Shown here: in pieces, positions 48,150 to 60,235 of the stretch
Position numbering within the stretch: the first letter of the stretch is position 1
How the letters are laid out: each line of letters starts with the position of its first letter
NCBI GenBank assembly: GCA_021234155.1
Contig: JAJEKV010000800.1
Coordinates: 24,514 to 88,513, forward strand
DNA: 64,000 bases
Direction: 5' to 3'
DNA from: Isoetes taiwanensis
Lineage: Eukaryota; Streptophyta; Lycopodiopsida; Isoetales; Isoetaceae
Notes under the pieces: model-generated
What the model saw: only the letters and a program-made list of their open reading frames with translations
Database searches by the model: none
What the model was told of the DNA's origin: nothing
Made by a program: the position numbers and the translations under genes

Positions 48150-48631
48150 TAGAGGCTAGGATTTCGTGTCAAGTGCAACTGCATTTTACTGAAATATCAT
48201 AACTTTGCAACTTACAAGCCCACCTCACGGATCTTTGGTTTGTTAGTTGCTTTACCTAATAGTAAGCCCATTGGGTTTTGCTTCATGTGAACTTGAACTT
48301 GGCTCTTAGAGGCAAATGCTCTTGTCTATTAATAAGAAACATGAGAGCAGCAACACTTTTTCTATTCTAGTGTATCTTTCTTCAAGAGCGCACCATTGTT
48401 TGCTTGCAAAAAACTATAGTATGCTTATCTAGAAAATAATGGCTAAACCTATGGCCTTTTTAGTAACTTGATGATATAAACTTCAAATGGCATGCTCGGA
48501 TCTGGTTTTTTCAAAGAGTAGCTTCACATATAGATGAAATGAGAAAGTCAAAAGCCTCTTGGCATTCACTCAAGTCCATGTGATAGGTATGTGCTTGCTT
48601 TCAGATTTAGAAAATTTACCTACCACCCTGG
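48150..48631 (-). pseudogene. RNase H region after RT (strongly decayed)
   Basis: Directly after the RT, frames show FSKSESKHIPITWT, LFEK and, near the end, fragments such as CKVMIFQ. This is the place and beginning of a normal Ty3/Gypsy RNase H (pattern F..L......W...C..AF), but the catalytic motifs are not intact. Confidence 0.5.
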
Positions 48632-49555
48632 TCACCTAGAAATGGGACTCAAGATATGAGCAAAATTTGGGATATACATTCTAAGGAAACTCGTCATACC
48701 AATAAAGCTCTTAACCTGCTTTAAATTCTTGGGAGGTGCTAGCTTTTTGAGGGCTTCAATCTTATCTTGAGCAACTTGGATACCTTGGCTGGATACTTCA
48801 TGTCCTAAGAGCTGTCCTTTTGATGCAAAAAAAATGCATTTTTTTGGATTTAGATTAACTCCTGAAGTCCTGCATAAAGAGCAAATTTTTGCAAGTAATT
48901 CCACATGGTTAGTAGAGTGAGAACCCAAGCAAAGGTCATCTAGATACACCCTAAACTCTTCAGCAGACATGATTTTGAAAATAACATCCATTGCTCTTTG
49001 GAAAGTAGCTGGGGCATTCATTAGGCCAAATGGCATTCTTTTCATAGCATATGTACCCCAGGGAGTGATAAATGAAGTCTTTGGCTGATCCTCCTCTTTG
49101 ATACTAATCTGATTAAACCCTGAAAAACCATCCAAAAATGAGTACATGTCTTTTCCTGCAACAGCATATAGAATTTCCTCTAGAAAAGGCAAAGGATAAC
49201 AATCTTTTATGGTGGCTTTGTTCAGGTCTCGATAATCTATACAAATTCTCAAAGCACCATTCTTTTTTTCTACTGGAACAATGCATGACACCCATTCAGG
49301 ATTAATAATTTCCACAATAACACCTGCATCCAACATCTTATGCAACTCTTCCTTGATTAGATCTAAAAGTGAAGCATTGATCCTCCTTAACTTCCGGAAA
49401 GCAGGTTTACACCCCTCCTTAATTTTAATTTCAAATTGACATACCTCTTCCTTGACACCAATGAGCTCGGAGTAATCCCAAGCAAACACATCACTTCTCT
49501 CTTCAAAGAATTTGGTAATCTCTTCCTTGTTTTGTGTATCAAAGAGAACTCCCAC
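48632..49555 (-). CDS. Reverse transcriptase of the second element
   Basis: A clean frame of 307 codons. Linker FFEERSDVFAWDYSEL, then CIVPVEKKNGALRICIDYR (motifs 1-2), DCYPLPFLEEILYAVAGKD, MPFGLMNAPATFQRAMD and the catalytic EEFRVYLDDLCL (YLDD). The thumb-connection part has LNPKKCIFFASKGQLLGHEV and VKSFIGMTSFLRMYIPNFA. All RT motifs are intact. The frame ends where the RNase H should begin. Confidence 0.93.
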   Translation of the reverse strand: MGVLFDTQNKEEITKFFEERSDVFAWDYSELIGVKEEVCQFEIKIKEGCKPAFRKLRRINASLLDLIKEELHKMLDAGVIVEIINPEWVSCIVPVEKKNGALRICIDYRDLNKATIKDCYPLPFLEEILYAVAGKDMYSFLDGFSGFNQISIKEEDQPKTSFITPWGTYAMKRMPFGLMNAPATFQRAMDVIFKIMSAEEFRVYLDDLCLGSHSTNHVELLAKICSLCRTSGVNLNPKKCIFFASKGQLLGHEVSSQGIQVAQDKIEALKKLAPPKNLKQVKSFIGMTSFLRMYIPNFAHILSPISR

Positions 49556-49666
49556 AAAGCAGAGTTCTTTCTTTGGCCATGCTTATTAATAATAACTTCA
49601 TTGGTTGCTTCTTCTTGTGATGCATTTATAACTAATATGGGGCAAAATTCCTTAGCCTCATCCTCA

Positions 49667-50315
49667 TCAAGATCTTCCTCTGGTATAGCTCCTTGGATAA
49701 ATAAAGTCAAGAAGGTATCCCTGACACAAAGCATCAGCTTCCCCCCGCTCCCTTGGGATATGAGTAATTTCCGGAGAAGTAAAGTAAGCAAGCATTCCCA
49801 TTACCTGGTTTCTCGGAGACTCCATGTCAGCATTCTTAGCCTGATATTCACCACTAACTTGTCCGCAAACTAAGCGAGAATCTCCATAAATGTGTATGAT
49901 TGAAATGTTCATAGCCTTAGCTTCTTGGAGCCCTGCAATCAAAGCCTTGTACTCTGCTACATTAGAAGTTATTTGAGGAAAAATCCTTCCTACCTTAGCC
50001 AAGAGTTTTTGGTAGTATCCTTCAATATAGCTGCGAGATGAAGCTACATTTAACTTTTGAAATCCCTCCATCAAACCATAAACACCCTTCTTTTCCATTC
50101 TCAGAAGGTAGTGCACACTCTCTAATCAAGGGAATCAGATCAATTTTCTTTGTGCTAGGTGTTGCTAGACTATAAGATCCTAGGGGCTCTTCTATCTTTG
50201 ATAAAGTGTACCTCTTACTTGAAGCCATAAGAACCATCCTGGTTGTAAATTGTGGCCACTTGAGTGCCATTTGAAATGGTGCATCTCCCCTCAGACCAGA
50301 TTGGCCTAGCATCAA
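49667..50315 (-). pseudogene. RNase H domain placed upstream of RT
   Basis: Two overlapping frames give an RNase HI-like domain: GCLWFDGGISK (first catalytic Asp, about 50075), SNVAEYKALIAGLQEAKAMN (Glu, 49970-49915), IHIYGDSRLVCGQ (Asp) and ITHIPRERGEADAL (final Asp, about 49750). The SNxAEYxAL and GDSxLV pattern resembles the additional plant-type RNase H reported in Tat-lineage elements. There it usually follows the RT-RNase H; here it precedes the RT. One frameshift lies near 50050. Confidence 0.8.
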
Positions 50316-50782
50316 CTGTAGCCATCCACCTTCTTCCTAGCAAGAGATCATATATATCTGCATCTTCTCCTAAATCTTCAAAAGCAACAACAACAAAATT
50401 GGCAGCTACAACAATGCCTTCAGTGTTAACAGGAACTTTGGTCACAATTCCAACTGGTGCTATTTTAGCATTAGAAAAGGATTTTAATGAACAGGATGAC
50501 CTTTTATCTATCTCAAGCCCAAGGCATGATATTTAGAGGTGAGCCACCATCCAGCAACACATTGGAAAAAGAATAACCTCCTAGAGTAGCTGAACACATA
50601 AATGCACCTGGATCTTCCTCATTTTGAGCCAAAATAAGATTTGTGGCATTTGCAACATCTACACAAGCCACTGCCTCACTAAAAGTAGTTTGTTGCAATA
50701 ACTTTTTGCTATAACCAGGTGCAATCTTTAACAAGGTAAATAAATCCACACTTACTTTGGATTTTTTCAGTAAAACATCCAA
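50215..50782 (-). pseudogene. Aspartic protease of the second element
   Basis: Frame 50782-50513 ends with SFSNVLLDGGSPLNIMPW, the active-site loop (usual D-T/S-G-A/S, here DGGS). The following frame 50445-50215 holds YDLLLGRRWMATVDA, the C-terminal LLGRxWL motif. One frameshift separates the halves. Confidence 0.75.
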
Positions 50783-51079
50783 CTCATCGAGATCTTGATC
50801 TCTCTCTTACCATATTTTTGCCGGGAGGTGGAGCTATTTCACGGGAGGGACTTCTATAACGAAGGTGGTGGCAATGTTGACCTCCTTAAATGCTCTGGAA
50901 CAAATTTATTAGGTTCACCGGGTTTATGGACCTCTCCCATGCTTCGGGTTTGTACTACCATTACTTCACTTGATCTTTGGCATTTCTCAGCCTTTGCACA
51001 AACCTTATAGAACTAGTAGATTCAAAACTTTTATGGGGGAGTTGCCTCGTGTTTTTCTCTCTCTCTTGCTTGGCAAAAT

Positions 51080-52138
51080 ATTCTTTTTGTGAGCTCCTTA
51101 GGGTCAGTATGACCAATCTTCTTACAAAAAGCACAAACTGGACATTCCCTACCAAAAATGACCCTTCTTTTTACATTTAGGACATATTTGCCAATAGCAA
51201 ATATCAATTTGGATGTGAAGTTCTATTGCTATGAATACATTCGGGATAAGTTCTACACCGTCTCCCTTGCTTTGAGCTCCACAAGTTGCTTGGTCATACA
51301 TTAAAGCTTGATTACCTTTGTCAAGTCCGCTTTAACCTCGAAATTTGAGAATCGGCCTCTTCATCTTTGGTTTTTCTTTTTCTTTATGCGGCATAGATAG
51401 GAACAGAATGGTGAGGTTCATAAGAACCATCAATGGCATCGGGGTAGAAGGGATCATGATGAAAGCTATTGTGTTTTCTGGTAGGATAGAGAGCATTTTT
51501 GGTCAATTAGGTTGTCTTGGCAAAACCTTGTAGATGGAATCAAAACCTTCTGCAGCTTGAATCTTGATAAGTTTTCTATGAATTTCTGGTCTAGAAGATA
51601 GGCCTTTAATGAAGGAAGACACCAAAAAGAGCGTGGGGATGGTAACTTGACCTTTTCGACATCTATTCATGAAGGTAATCGAACCTTTCCTTGTCTTGAC
51701 TAACACTTTCCACCGCATAAATGGAGAAATTTTGCAATTCATTAACAAGGTCCTTAGGAGGCGACAAGTTTTCCAAACTGTCTAAAAACTTGGTGACAAG
51801 GTCGTCCCAAGAAGTGGTTCCCATAAGCTTCTCATAAGTCAGCCAAGCACCAGTTTCACTCTCCTCTTTAAAACACTTTTCAAATTGTGAGAACTTGCAT
51901 CCTTTCTTAAAAGCAATAATCTCTGTAGTAATCTTCAAAATTTCTCGAGAAAAGTATTAACACTCATCTTTGGAATCAAAGGTAGGCAATGGGTAGGCAC
52001 ATTCAATTCAAACTTGTAAGGCAAACTTTGGAGTAATCGGTTGAAAAACTTGGGGAAGAGATCTATCTCTGCAAGGTCTCGAAGTCTCCCAGTCTTCCAT
52101 TGGTTCTTGCTCACTGAAAATTCTGATTTTGGAGCCAT
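51080..52138 (-). pseudogene. Gag of the second element (frameshifted)
   Basis: The start MAPKSEFSVSKNQW at 52138 is only 44 bp from the 5' LTR edge. Then KMSVNTFLEKF, FSQFEKCFKEESETGAWLTY (51880), TTSWDDLVTKFLDS, the LQNFSIYAVESVSQDKERFD block and SSFIKGLSSRPEIHRKLIK (about 51610). A zinc-knuckle remnant CAFCKKIGHT lies near 51140-51110 in another frame, without the final Cys. Confidence 0.75.
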
Positions 52139-52182
52139 GAGTTCTCAAGATCCGTGTAGGATCTCGGTAGGGACCTCCAAAA

Positions 52183-53962
52183 TGTTGACCCTCAACCCGG
52201 GCTTCCCCAAAGGTCAACCACAATAAGCCAACTTGAGTATAAACCCAAATTGGGGTTAGGACCTCCGGATCACTTAAGGTGTGTCGATCTATGGAAGATA
52301 AATATATTGGAATAACCCGAAACTCAAAGTTTTATACCTTTCCCATTTCTAGAAAATGGAACCTTGACTCAAATTGATGTAGCAGCCGAGAATGAGTTGA
52401 ATCTTTGGGTGGGATGATTTAGACCGCACAAAAAAAAAAGTTGTAAGAGAATAAAGGTGTAGTCTCAGGCCAAGTCCGGATCATTATCATGATAGATATT
52501 CGAGCTTAAAGTGGAGTCAAAAATTGGTCAATGGCGGTCAAAGCAGAAAAGCGGTGATCGAGGAAAATGGAACTAGAGTTTATGATCACTTTTTTGGGAA
52601 TTTCCAAAGCCAATGTATCACAATACTATCCCGGAGTATGGGCATGAAGTCAAATTTTCATTTGAATGCTCGTAAGTATTTTGCATTAGGATTTTGCAAA
52701 AATGGTCAAAACGATCAAAAATGCAAATTTTTCTAACTTTCGAGTTGTGGATGGAATTTTTGGTCTTTTCAAAGCGTATGGGTCTCGGATGTCTCAAGGA
52801 TTGATGGCAACTGGACCAAAAGCAATTAAGAACCTAAAGGAATTTTCTGTAGTATTTTTTGAAAGGGAAAATTGTCAAGAATCATATCAGAGAGAATTTC
52901 TTCAACTTGGCATCAAATTTTCATTGGCATGGAGGTAGATCAATCACAATAATAATGAATAATGGTACTTGATACTTCAAATGCAAGAAAATGTCAACTT
53001 CTGGGTCATCAAATAATTTTAAGAGATAAATTCAACCAAATCTCCTTGGATCACGATCGGGGGAGTACTCGAGTCTTCACAAATCCTTCAAATCCTTTGT
53101 GAGGTTTGGCTTACGGGCCTTGAAAAATGTCCTGTCTATATGTTCGTTCTATTATATAGGTTTGATTTTGAGGTTTTAGGGATTCTGAACCATGATTTTA
53201 GGCTTAATGTGTTGCTTAGGTGGAGGAATCCCAAGAATAGTTAAGATTACGGAGCGGGAGGATCAATTCCGGTAGGGATATAAGCAGATTTCCAAATCCT
53301 AGGGTTGAAGAGCAGTATTTTTCTAAGCAAAACTTCGCGTCACGGTTCACATATTTTGAGGAGTATATGCGAATATGCCGTATTTTGGTCTTTTAGAAAT
53401 TTTGGCCAAGGTCTTTTAGGGATAATACAATTCTAATATGGAAATCTAGCAATTTTTGGACCATAGGGAAGTATAGCCATGTGATTCTTCAAGTTTGAAG
53501 CTAATTTGGGGCTATAATAAGTGGCACAAATACCTAGGCAATGGTCACCATGGGTAAGAAAGAAGAAAACAAATGGGGGTCAAGAGAGTAAGAGAATATG
53601 GATTAAGAAAAGAATAGAATAGTGGGAACTCAAAGGATGTGCATGGGTAATGATAGAGAAATATCTTAATGGTAATGAAATGAAAGGAGAATGTGGATGA
53701 AGAAATATTTGAGATGGACATCTTGGCAAATATAGTAAAAAGGGGAGGCATAATGGTCAAATAAAGGCAAAGGAATAGGGCATGAATATAGAGGTAAAAA
53801 AGAAAAGAGGAAATCTAGGATTTGGTGCCATGTGTATAGGAATCTTCCAAACTTCAAAAGATGTCTTCCAAACTTCATAACCCAGATTCTTCTAGAGTAT
53901 ATTCTTGACTAGCATTTGACCCCAAATAAAATACCTTTTGTGAACTTTCAACTTGAGCTCTT
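52183..53962 (-). repeat. 5' LTR of the second element, truncated
   Basis: Starts tgttgaccctc at 52183. Adjacent on the inner side the minus strand reads TGGAGGTCCCTACCGAG (52179-52163), in primer-binding-site position; I could not match it to a tRNA. It follows the other LTR until ttgagctc, then changes abruptly to a T run (53961 on). Confidence 0.85.
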
Positions 53963-55035
53963 TTTTTTTTTTTTGAGAGAACGAGATATTTTTATATTAT
54001 ATAAAAGATAAAAAATACAATGCTTCATCACACATAGAGAATTACTACTGGGAGTAAATCTCAACATCTTCATCCTCTCGTCTTTGAAACTTATTTTACT
54101 GCTCTAAAAGCCGAGATATACATTAAAGCGCATAGAACCTCCAACTTAGTAACCAGAAAGTACAAGAAGATGCTAGGAATAAAGCTCCCGAAAGATTCAT
54201 GTAATCTTAGGGAGGCAGAGTTGAACAATTAGGAACATGGGGAAGAAAAAAATGCATGGCTTTGCTCACTGCTTGAGCACCAAAATCAGCAGAGAGGCAG
54301 AGAAGACATGAAATTCCCGAGCAACTTTGGCATATCGGTACCAAAGAAAACACACAAGCCCGGTACTTGTGTGGCTATTCAAGCATTGCAGTTCTTGAAA
54401 TAGCACCAGGATGCTTAGAAATGTTTTCAAGCTTCAGTACTTGAATAATCCAGCATTTTCTGCCCTGGTATTTGGTATATCAGTACCAAAAGAAGTGACA
54501 CAAGCTTCAGTACTTGTGTGGCTGTTCAAGCAATGCAGATTTTGAAATAGCAGTAGGATGCTCATGATCATTTTCAAGCTTCAGCACTTGAATAATCCAG
54601 CATACTCTGCCATGTCAAACAACCTGTTATACCTTTCATTCAAACCACCTATGTTTCCAAATTGTTTAAGGCGGCCTTCTGTCAAATATTACATGAAAAT
54701 TTCTGATCATTCAATTGCGAATCTGGACCTTTCTTGCTAGTAAGAAAGAGCGGGAGGAAGGAGATATGGGACGAAGAGGCAAACAATTCCTCAGATACAA
54801 AAGAAATATAAGAACTGCAAGATTTGACAGGCTAAGAAACTTCTTAATTCAAGATCTCACCTTAGACAATTTTTCACCCTCATTCTTGATCCAAGATACG
54901 ATCTTACCTTCTGAGCTTAAAGCCGGCATGAAAATCTCACGAATTTTTGCTGTGACAAGCTTGCATTTCTTTTGCTCAGATCGTAAGAAACCAGATTGCC
55001 GAAAGGATGGCCACGGATCAGTGGGCAGAAAGGCA
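53963..55035. other. Sequence after the truncation; T run, no gene recognised
   Basis: A run of about 14 T followed by gagagaacgagatattttt: possibly the 3' poly(A) end of a minus-strand retroposon that replaced or interrupted the LTR. The rest of the LTR does not reappear in the window. A local direct repeat (about 54395-54440 and 54560-54605, gatgctcatgatca/cttcagcacttgaataatccagca type) is present. Confidence 0.4.
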
Positions 55036-55218
55036 GTCGGGATTTATCTACCTTCTCCAGTCTTCACACATGGTCAATTGTATGTTGCGCTATCTAGATG
55101 CATATCAAGCACCGGTGTGAAAATGTATATCAAAGAATCATCCAAACAAGGTGTTGTACTACGAAACGAAAAGATATTTACGCCCAATATTGTATATAAA
55201 AAAGCATTGATAGGTTAA
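55036..55218 (+). mobile_element. Helitron helicase (PIF1-like) C-terminal fragment
   Basis: The frame contains GIYLPSPVFTHGQLYVALSR then TGVKMYIKESS and NIVYKKAL. HGQLYVALSR followed by a VVY-like end is the conserved last segment of Helitron and PIF1 helicases. Upstream in the same frame (54715-55030) the sequence is not recognisable, apart from LKAGMKISRIF. No Rep domain or Helitron terminus was identified. Confidence 0.8.
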
Positions 55219-57478
55219 CATACAAGCAAGATCAAACAACATACATTGATACGATTGTAAGTTCATATTAAAATATCGTTAAAAATGTCCAAAACACTAT
55301 TGGTACATTTCTAATTTAATCTAGCTATACTTGAACTTTTGTTATTCATTAACTTCTGGATCAAAGCAATTTCCAGGCTCGAGTAGTTTGAAGCATGGAG
55401 CTATCACAACATGCAGATCACAGACAATGCAATTGCCATCCATTCGACCTCTAAGCAACAAGGGTACGGTTTGGTAGTTATTTCCAAAACAAATGGATCA
55501 TATTTGGAATGATGGATTTGAAATTGTATGTGTATGTCAAATCTTCTCTTATACCCCTCTAAATCTTTTACCATAAATCTTAAGTGAAAGCCAAATCTTT
55601 GATAAGTGTCAATTCCCCTTTTTCTTTGGTACAAAGATCAACTAGAAGTGTCAATTCCCTTTTTTATATGTGTATGTGAAAAAGTTGGAGATCAAAGCTT
55701 CATAATTTGAACTTATTTTTCCAAACAATGTAGAATCATTTGGATATACTCATACACAAATTTTTTCAAGAATACAGGTCGTGCCTATAGGCAATCATCA
55801 GAAGAGAAACTACAAAATATTAACTATTTTGTTGTGGAAAATTGGTTTTCACCGATATGTGGCTCATAAAGGATCCAAGACATTGGAATATCTATCTCCA
55901 CCTGACATAAAGTTCTAAAGATTTTTCCTAGTTTCTCTTCTCTATTGTTAATTGGCAGTATTGAACATTATTGACAAGAACTTAAGATTTTAGACATGTT
56001 GTAGTTAGTTTACAATATTTAGATAGTTTGTGATGGAAGGTGAAAGACATTCCTCTGTTATGACCATTGTATTCCTGACGAATTTGGAAAGACTAAAAAT
56101 TATCATAGAGAAGAAACAAAAGAGGTCTACAAGATGCAAGATTCAAAAAACTTGTCAGAGGGGTTTTCAAGGGAAAACCCTTGATATTGATAAAATATCA
56201 ATGTGAATGTGTTAGCTATGATGTCTAAAGCATTTTTCTCAATTTAGTGTTTAATTCACCAATTCTGGATGTGAGGAGATATAACCCTCTAAAATAATAG
56301 CCCTCCAAAGTTTTATTTATCATGCTCCAAAGCCCGAACGGATCTTTTGTGTATTGTCATGCATTTATTAATATAGATGTACTTCATTGAAATTTCCTTA
56401 AAATGGTTATAATCAACAAGGAAATATAGTGACTGATAATGCAATAAGAGGAAGTTGTCCAATGAGGCATCTCTTGGAATTTTCATGGTGGACACACAAT
56501 CATACTCTAGTGATATTCGTACATTCATATGAGTGAGTATAGTCATATTATGAAGATAAATCACTTCTTGATGATTCTCAAGTTCTATGACATTGTGTGA
56601 AAGGAACTCACCCAATTATCATGGTGCACAGCCACTACTACCCTAGACCAAAACACCTTAGTCCTCATAATTCAACTAAGCTAAAACCTTCCCCACCTAA
56701 ACCAAAGGCATTTCTAATATACCACCATGCACATAAAGTAAACCCCTCTCTACTTGGACCAAAGCCATCACCACCGTATATCCAACAAAATATACTACAA
56801 CCTCATCACCAGTAACTAGCAATGCACCTCACTCTAAGTGCATCTTAAGCTCCAATAACACCACAATGATGAGCTTTAATCCAATCTGCATGTCCCCCTT
56901 GTGGTCTCATTGGAGCTTAAGAGAAAACTGGAGTGAATAGGGTGATGGAATGGGCACCTTGCTAGTTATTGATGATGATGTGTGTGAAATTAGAGTATAT
57001 TTTGGATAAGATGTTGATTGCTTTGGTTTAGGTGGAAAGGGACGTGCACAAGGAGCATGATGATATTTTAGATATGTCCCTGTGAGGGGGATTTTAGATT
57101 AGCTGGATTACACTACGTTTGTGTGTCCACCATAAAAATTTCAAAGAAACATCTAATTGTACACCATAAAAATTCCAAGAAAATATCTCATTGTACAATT
57201 CATTTATTGCATGACTATCAACCAACGCAACACTTTGTGGATGTGACAATATATTTGCATGTTGACTATAAACAACATGCATAACAAAATATGCATGACG
57301 TAGGAGTAGCCTATTGCCTTGACATTCTTATGATTTACAAGGAAGTCGATGCCACCGACAATGCATTTGGTGTGGTGTTCTAGTAAATTAATGTAGAATA
57401 GTTTTGAAAATGTGATGTTTTGTCTCTTGTCTATGATAGTAGATCCAGGAACATCTCACTCCAAAAATAAAAGCAAAA
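55219..57478. other. No supported gene
   Basis: AT-rich DNA with short open frames only. A two-copy local repeat (ccataaaaatttc/ttcc, about 57129-57197) is present. Confidence 0.4.
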
Positions 57479-59400
57479 CTGAATTGAATTGAATTGAATT
57501 GATTTTTATTGTCTGCGGAGACCAATTGGCCTACGGGACCCAAACAAGGAATACAACAAAGCATATTACTGTTAGGATTAAAAAACCCCTGCCCCGGAGG
57601 GTTTTTGAGGGAAAAACCTGGGCAGTAATAAGTATGCTAAGAAACTGTACAATGATATATGACAATGGTACATCATGATGTGTCTCCATGCCTCGTTCGA
57701 GGATATAACTGAGTGCGGGCATCCATGATGTCCCAGAGATAAGATCCTAGTGAGCCCATCGGCGTTGTATCCGGTGCATGCGGCGGTGGTTAGGTAGGAT
57801 CAAGCCCCGAGCATAGTTGGCCTTGAGCATTGATTGAATGCTTAGGACAATCACGTAAAGTGTGTTCATCTTCAATAGCACCATGTTGGTAGCACATGCA
57901 CATTCTATCCTCCTGTGCTTCCCGGGCCCATCTGTATGTCTCAATTCGCAAGTGATGTGCATTTGCGCGAATGGAAGCTATCAATCTACGCTCTTTCAGT
58001 GGCAAATGTGCACGGAGGTAGCGTTGTGTGCAAGTGTGGGGTTTATCTGGACCTTATAGTGCACTGCCTTAACATGTTCAAGGGCACCAGTATCCCAAAG
58101 CTTGCTGAGGAAGCATGCATCTAGGTATTGCCACAGCTGATGGTGGTCCTCTTCAATTTCAACTTGGATGCACCTATGCTCTTATATGTCCCATCTGGAA
58201 AACCACTATGCCCGCCCCTCCTTCCAGCATGCCTTGAGGCACTGGGGGCACATGGCCACAATATAAGCGAGGTTGGGGAGATGCTCATTGCCCATAAGTG
58301 CCACCTTCTGAAAGTAAATAATGTGCTAGTCAAGTGCGGCTCGTTGAAGAGGTAAGAACCCGGTCTCCTGCAGGAGGATCTGATATGAAACGGTGGATTT
58401 CATCCCGGCGGGCCAAAAAGGCTTTCTGTATCTTCTCCAATTCATTCCACATGGCTAGGGATACGATCGGACTCTAGACTTTGACTCCATATAAAATAAC
58501 AGATTCCACCAAAACCCTAAACAAGTGGGACAGATGGGGCCAGTCATACAACTTTGCTTTATAGCTGTTGTTCTGCATTGCATAAAGTGCCTTCCAACCG
58601 ACAGTCACCTGTAATCGAATGGAAGTGTTCCAGTATGTGCTAGTCGAAAACTCTATACCTAGGTACTTGTAAGTGTGCGCCACCTCCACATTTTGCCCCT
58701 GATAAGTGAAGGAGTGAAGCCTTGGCTGGCGGGAAGATGAGACAAGCAAGACCTTAGTCTTGGCCAAATTGACCCTCATTCCAGTAGCTCGACAAAAGCT
58801 ATCCAGGACATGTAGGTGCTATTGCATGGCCTCGGGGGTCTGGGCTAGGAGGTCCACACATCTGCATATATCAGTTGCCTAATAATCTGGTGCAGAGCCC
58901 ATGCTCCATCACGTGCAGGCAAGCCACCCCTCCAATTGGTCAATGTACATGCCAAACAATGTTGGGAAGAGCGGACATCCTTGGCGGACACCAATACTAT
59001 TGTTGACAGGTGGTCCTGTTGGTGTCAGTCGACCAGAACATGTCTCATAGAGCCTGTATATTGCATTTTGCAAGTCTTCAGAGGCCACCAACTATCTGAG
59101 TCTTTCCCACAATTTTTCTCTAGGCACAGTGTCCGGAGCGTGATAATGTGGCCAATGGTGGGTGTGTGGGACTGAATCCGCCTGTGTGGGCACTCTCATT
59201 TTTGCTTCCTCTACCCACATCATGAGTTGCTATTCAGGATGATGGCCATTGGCTTTGCAAAAAGTGAACTGACCATGATTGTCCTGTAGTTGGCTGGGTT
59301 ATGCGAGTCTCCATCCTTATAGATGGGGACTACTCTGCTAGTGGTCCACTGTTGGGGAAATCCTTTCTATAATGCCTTATTAAATAGTGCGGTTAGGATG
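57479..59400 (-). mobile_element. LINE fragment (RTE/CR1/L2-like) with microsatellite tail
   Basis: The minus strand carries pieces of an RT: ALFNKALWKGFPQQW and VVPIYKDGDSHNPANYRTI (59390-59280), IGVRQGCPLFPTLFGMYID (about 59000-58945), a degraded YADV for YADD (about 58880), RVNLAKTKVLLVSSSRQPR and YKYLGIEFSTS (58775-58650). A cysteine/histidine end CMCYQHGAIEDEHTLRDCP lies near 57905-57850. The 3' end is an (AATTG)n run at about 57480-57505 instead of poly(A), as in RTE/CR1/L2-type LINEs. Many frameshifts. Confidence 0.8.
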
Positions 59401-59412
59401 TTGGGTTCACTT

Positions 59413-60235
59413 AAATATTAGAAAGGATCTTTGTTCCTACATTCTGTTCTATATGCCTGGCTTTGCTTACTTACCTAAAGTTGTTAAAATACTTCCACTT
59501 GTCTTTACATTTGAAAAGCGCTCCTTAGAATTGGCATCTAACTAAAGATAAGATAGAAATAGGGAAGTAAACTGTTATGACGCACATGGCCAAACCAAGG
59601 GTAATGCCTATGATAGTTGTAGCTTGCATCTTTTGTGAACGCGTAGTAAGTGAATCAATATTGCTATCAGCAGTCCTAGAGATGGGTTTCAGAAATGCAT
59701 TATTAGCTTAATAAATTTGAACATAGAACAAGTTTTTGGATGGCTATTTTTTTCTGTTGGATAAAAATACATGTAACGCATTTTGTTTGCCATGCATTGG
59801 TGTAATTTAGTTTTGTATTAGAAAGGAGCATTGTTCCTATCTTCTGTTCTATATGTTTGGCTTTGGTTACTCATCTAAAGTTGTTAAAATACTTCCACTT
59901 ATCTTTACATTTGAAAAGGGCTCCTTAGAATTGGCATCTAACTAAATATTAGATAAAAATAGGGAAGTAAATTTTCATGATGGACATGGCCAAAGCAAGG
60001 GTAATGCCTATAGCAATCCTAGAGAGGGTTTTCACAAAATGCATTATTTAGCTTAATAAATTTGAACACAGAACATGTTTTTGGATGGCTTATGTTCTAT
60101 ATGCCTGCCTTTGGTTACTCACTTAAAGTTGTCAAAATACTTAAACTTGTCTTTGCATTTGAAAAGGGCTCATTAGAATTGGCATCTAACTAAAGATAAG
60201 ATAGAAATAGGGAAGCAAATTCTCATGAATGCTAA
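59413..60235. repeat. Tandem repeat, unit about 400 bp, three copies (last partial)
   Basis: Copies start near 59413, 59815 and 60090. Shared blocks: gttctatatg, cctaaagttgttaaaatacttccact, gaattggcatctaacta and aatagggaagtaaa. The last copy lacks its first part. No coding function seen. Confidence 0.85.

Larger units (their letters stand above)
43951..53962 (-). mobile_element. Second Ty3/Gypsy element, no chromodomain seen, RNase H before RT
   Basis: About 10-kb element in minus orientation. Matching LTR sequence lies at 43951-45720 and 52183-53962. Order in element direction: gag, a zinc-knuckle remnant, protease, an RNase H domain, RT, a second RNase H region, integrase. The lack of a chromodomain after the integrase and the extra RNase H suggest the non-chromoviral (Tat/Athila-like) branch, by inference. 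The 5' LTR is cut at a poly-T tract, so its outer end and target duplication are missing. Several frames are broken, but the RT is a clean 307-codon frame. Confidence 0.88.
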
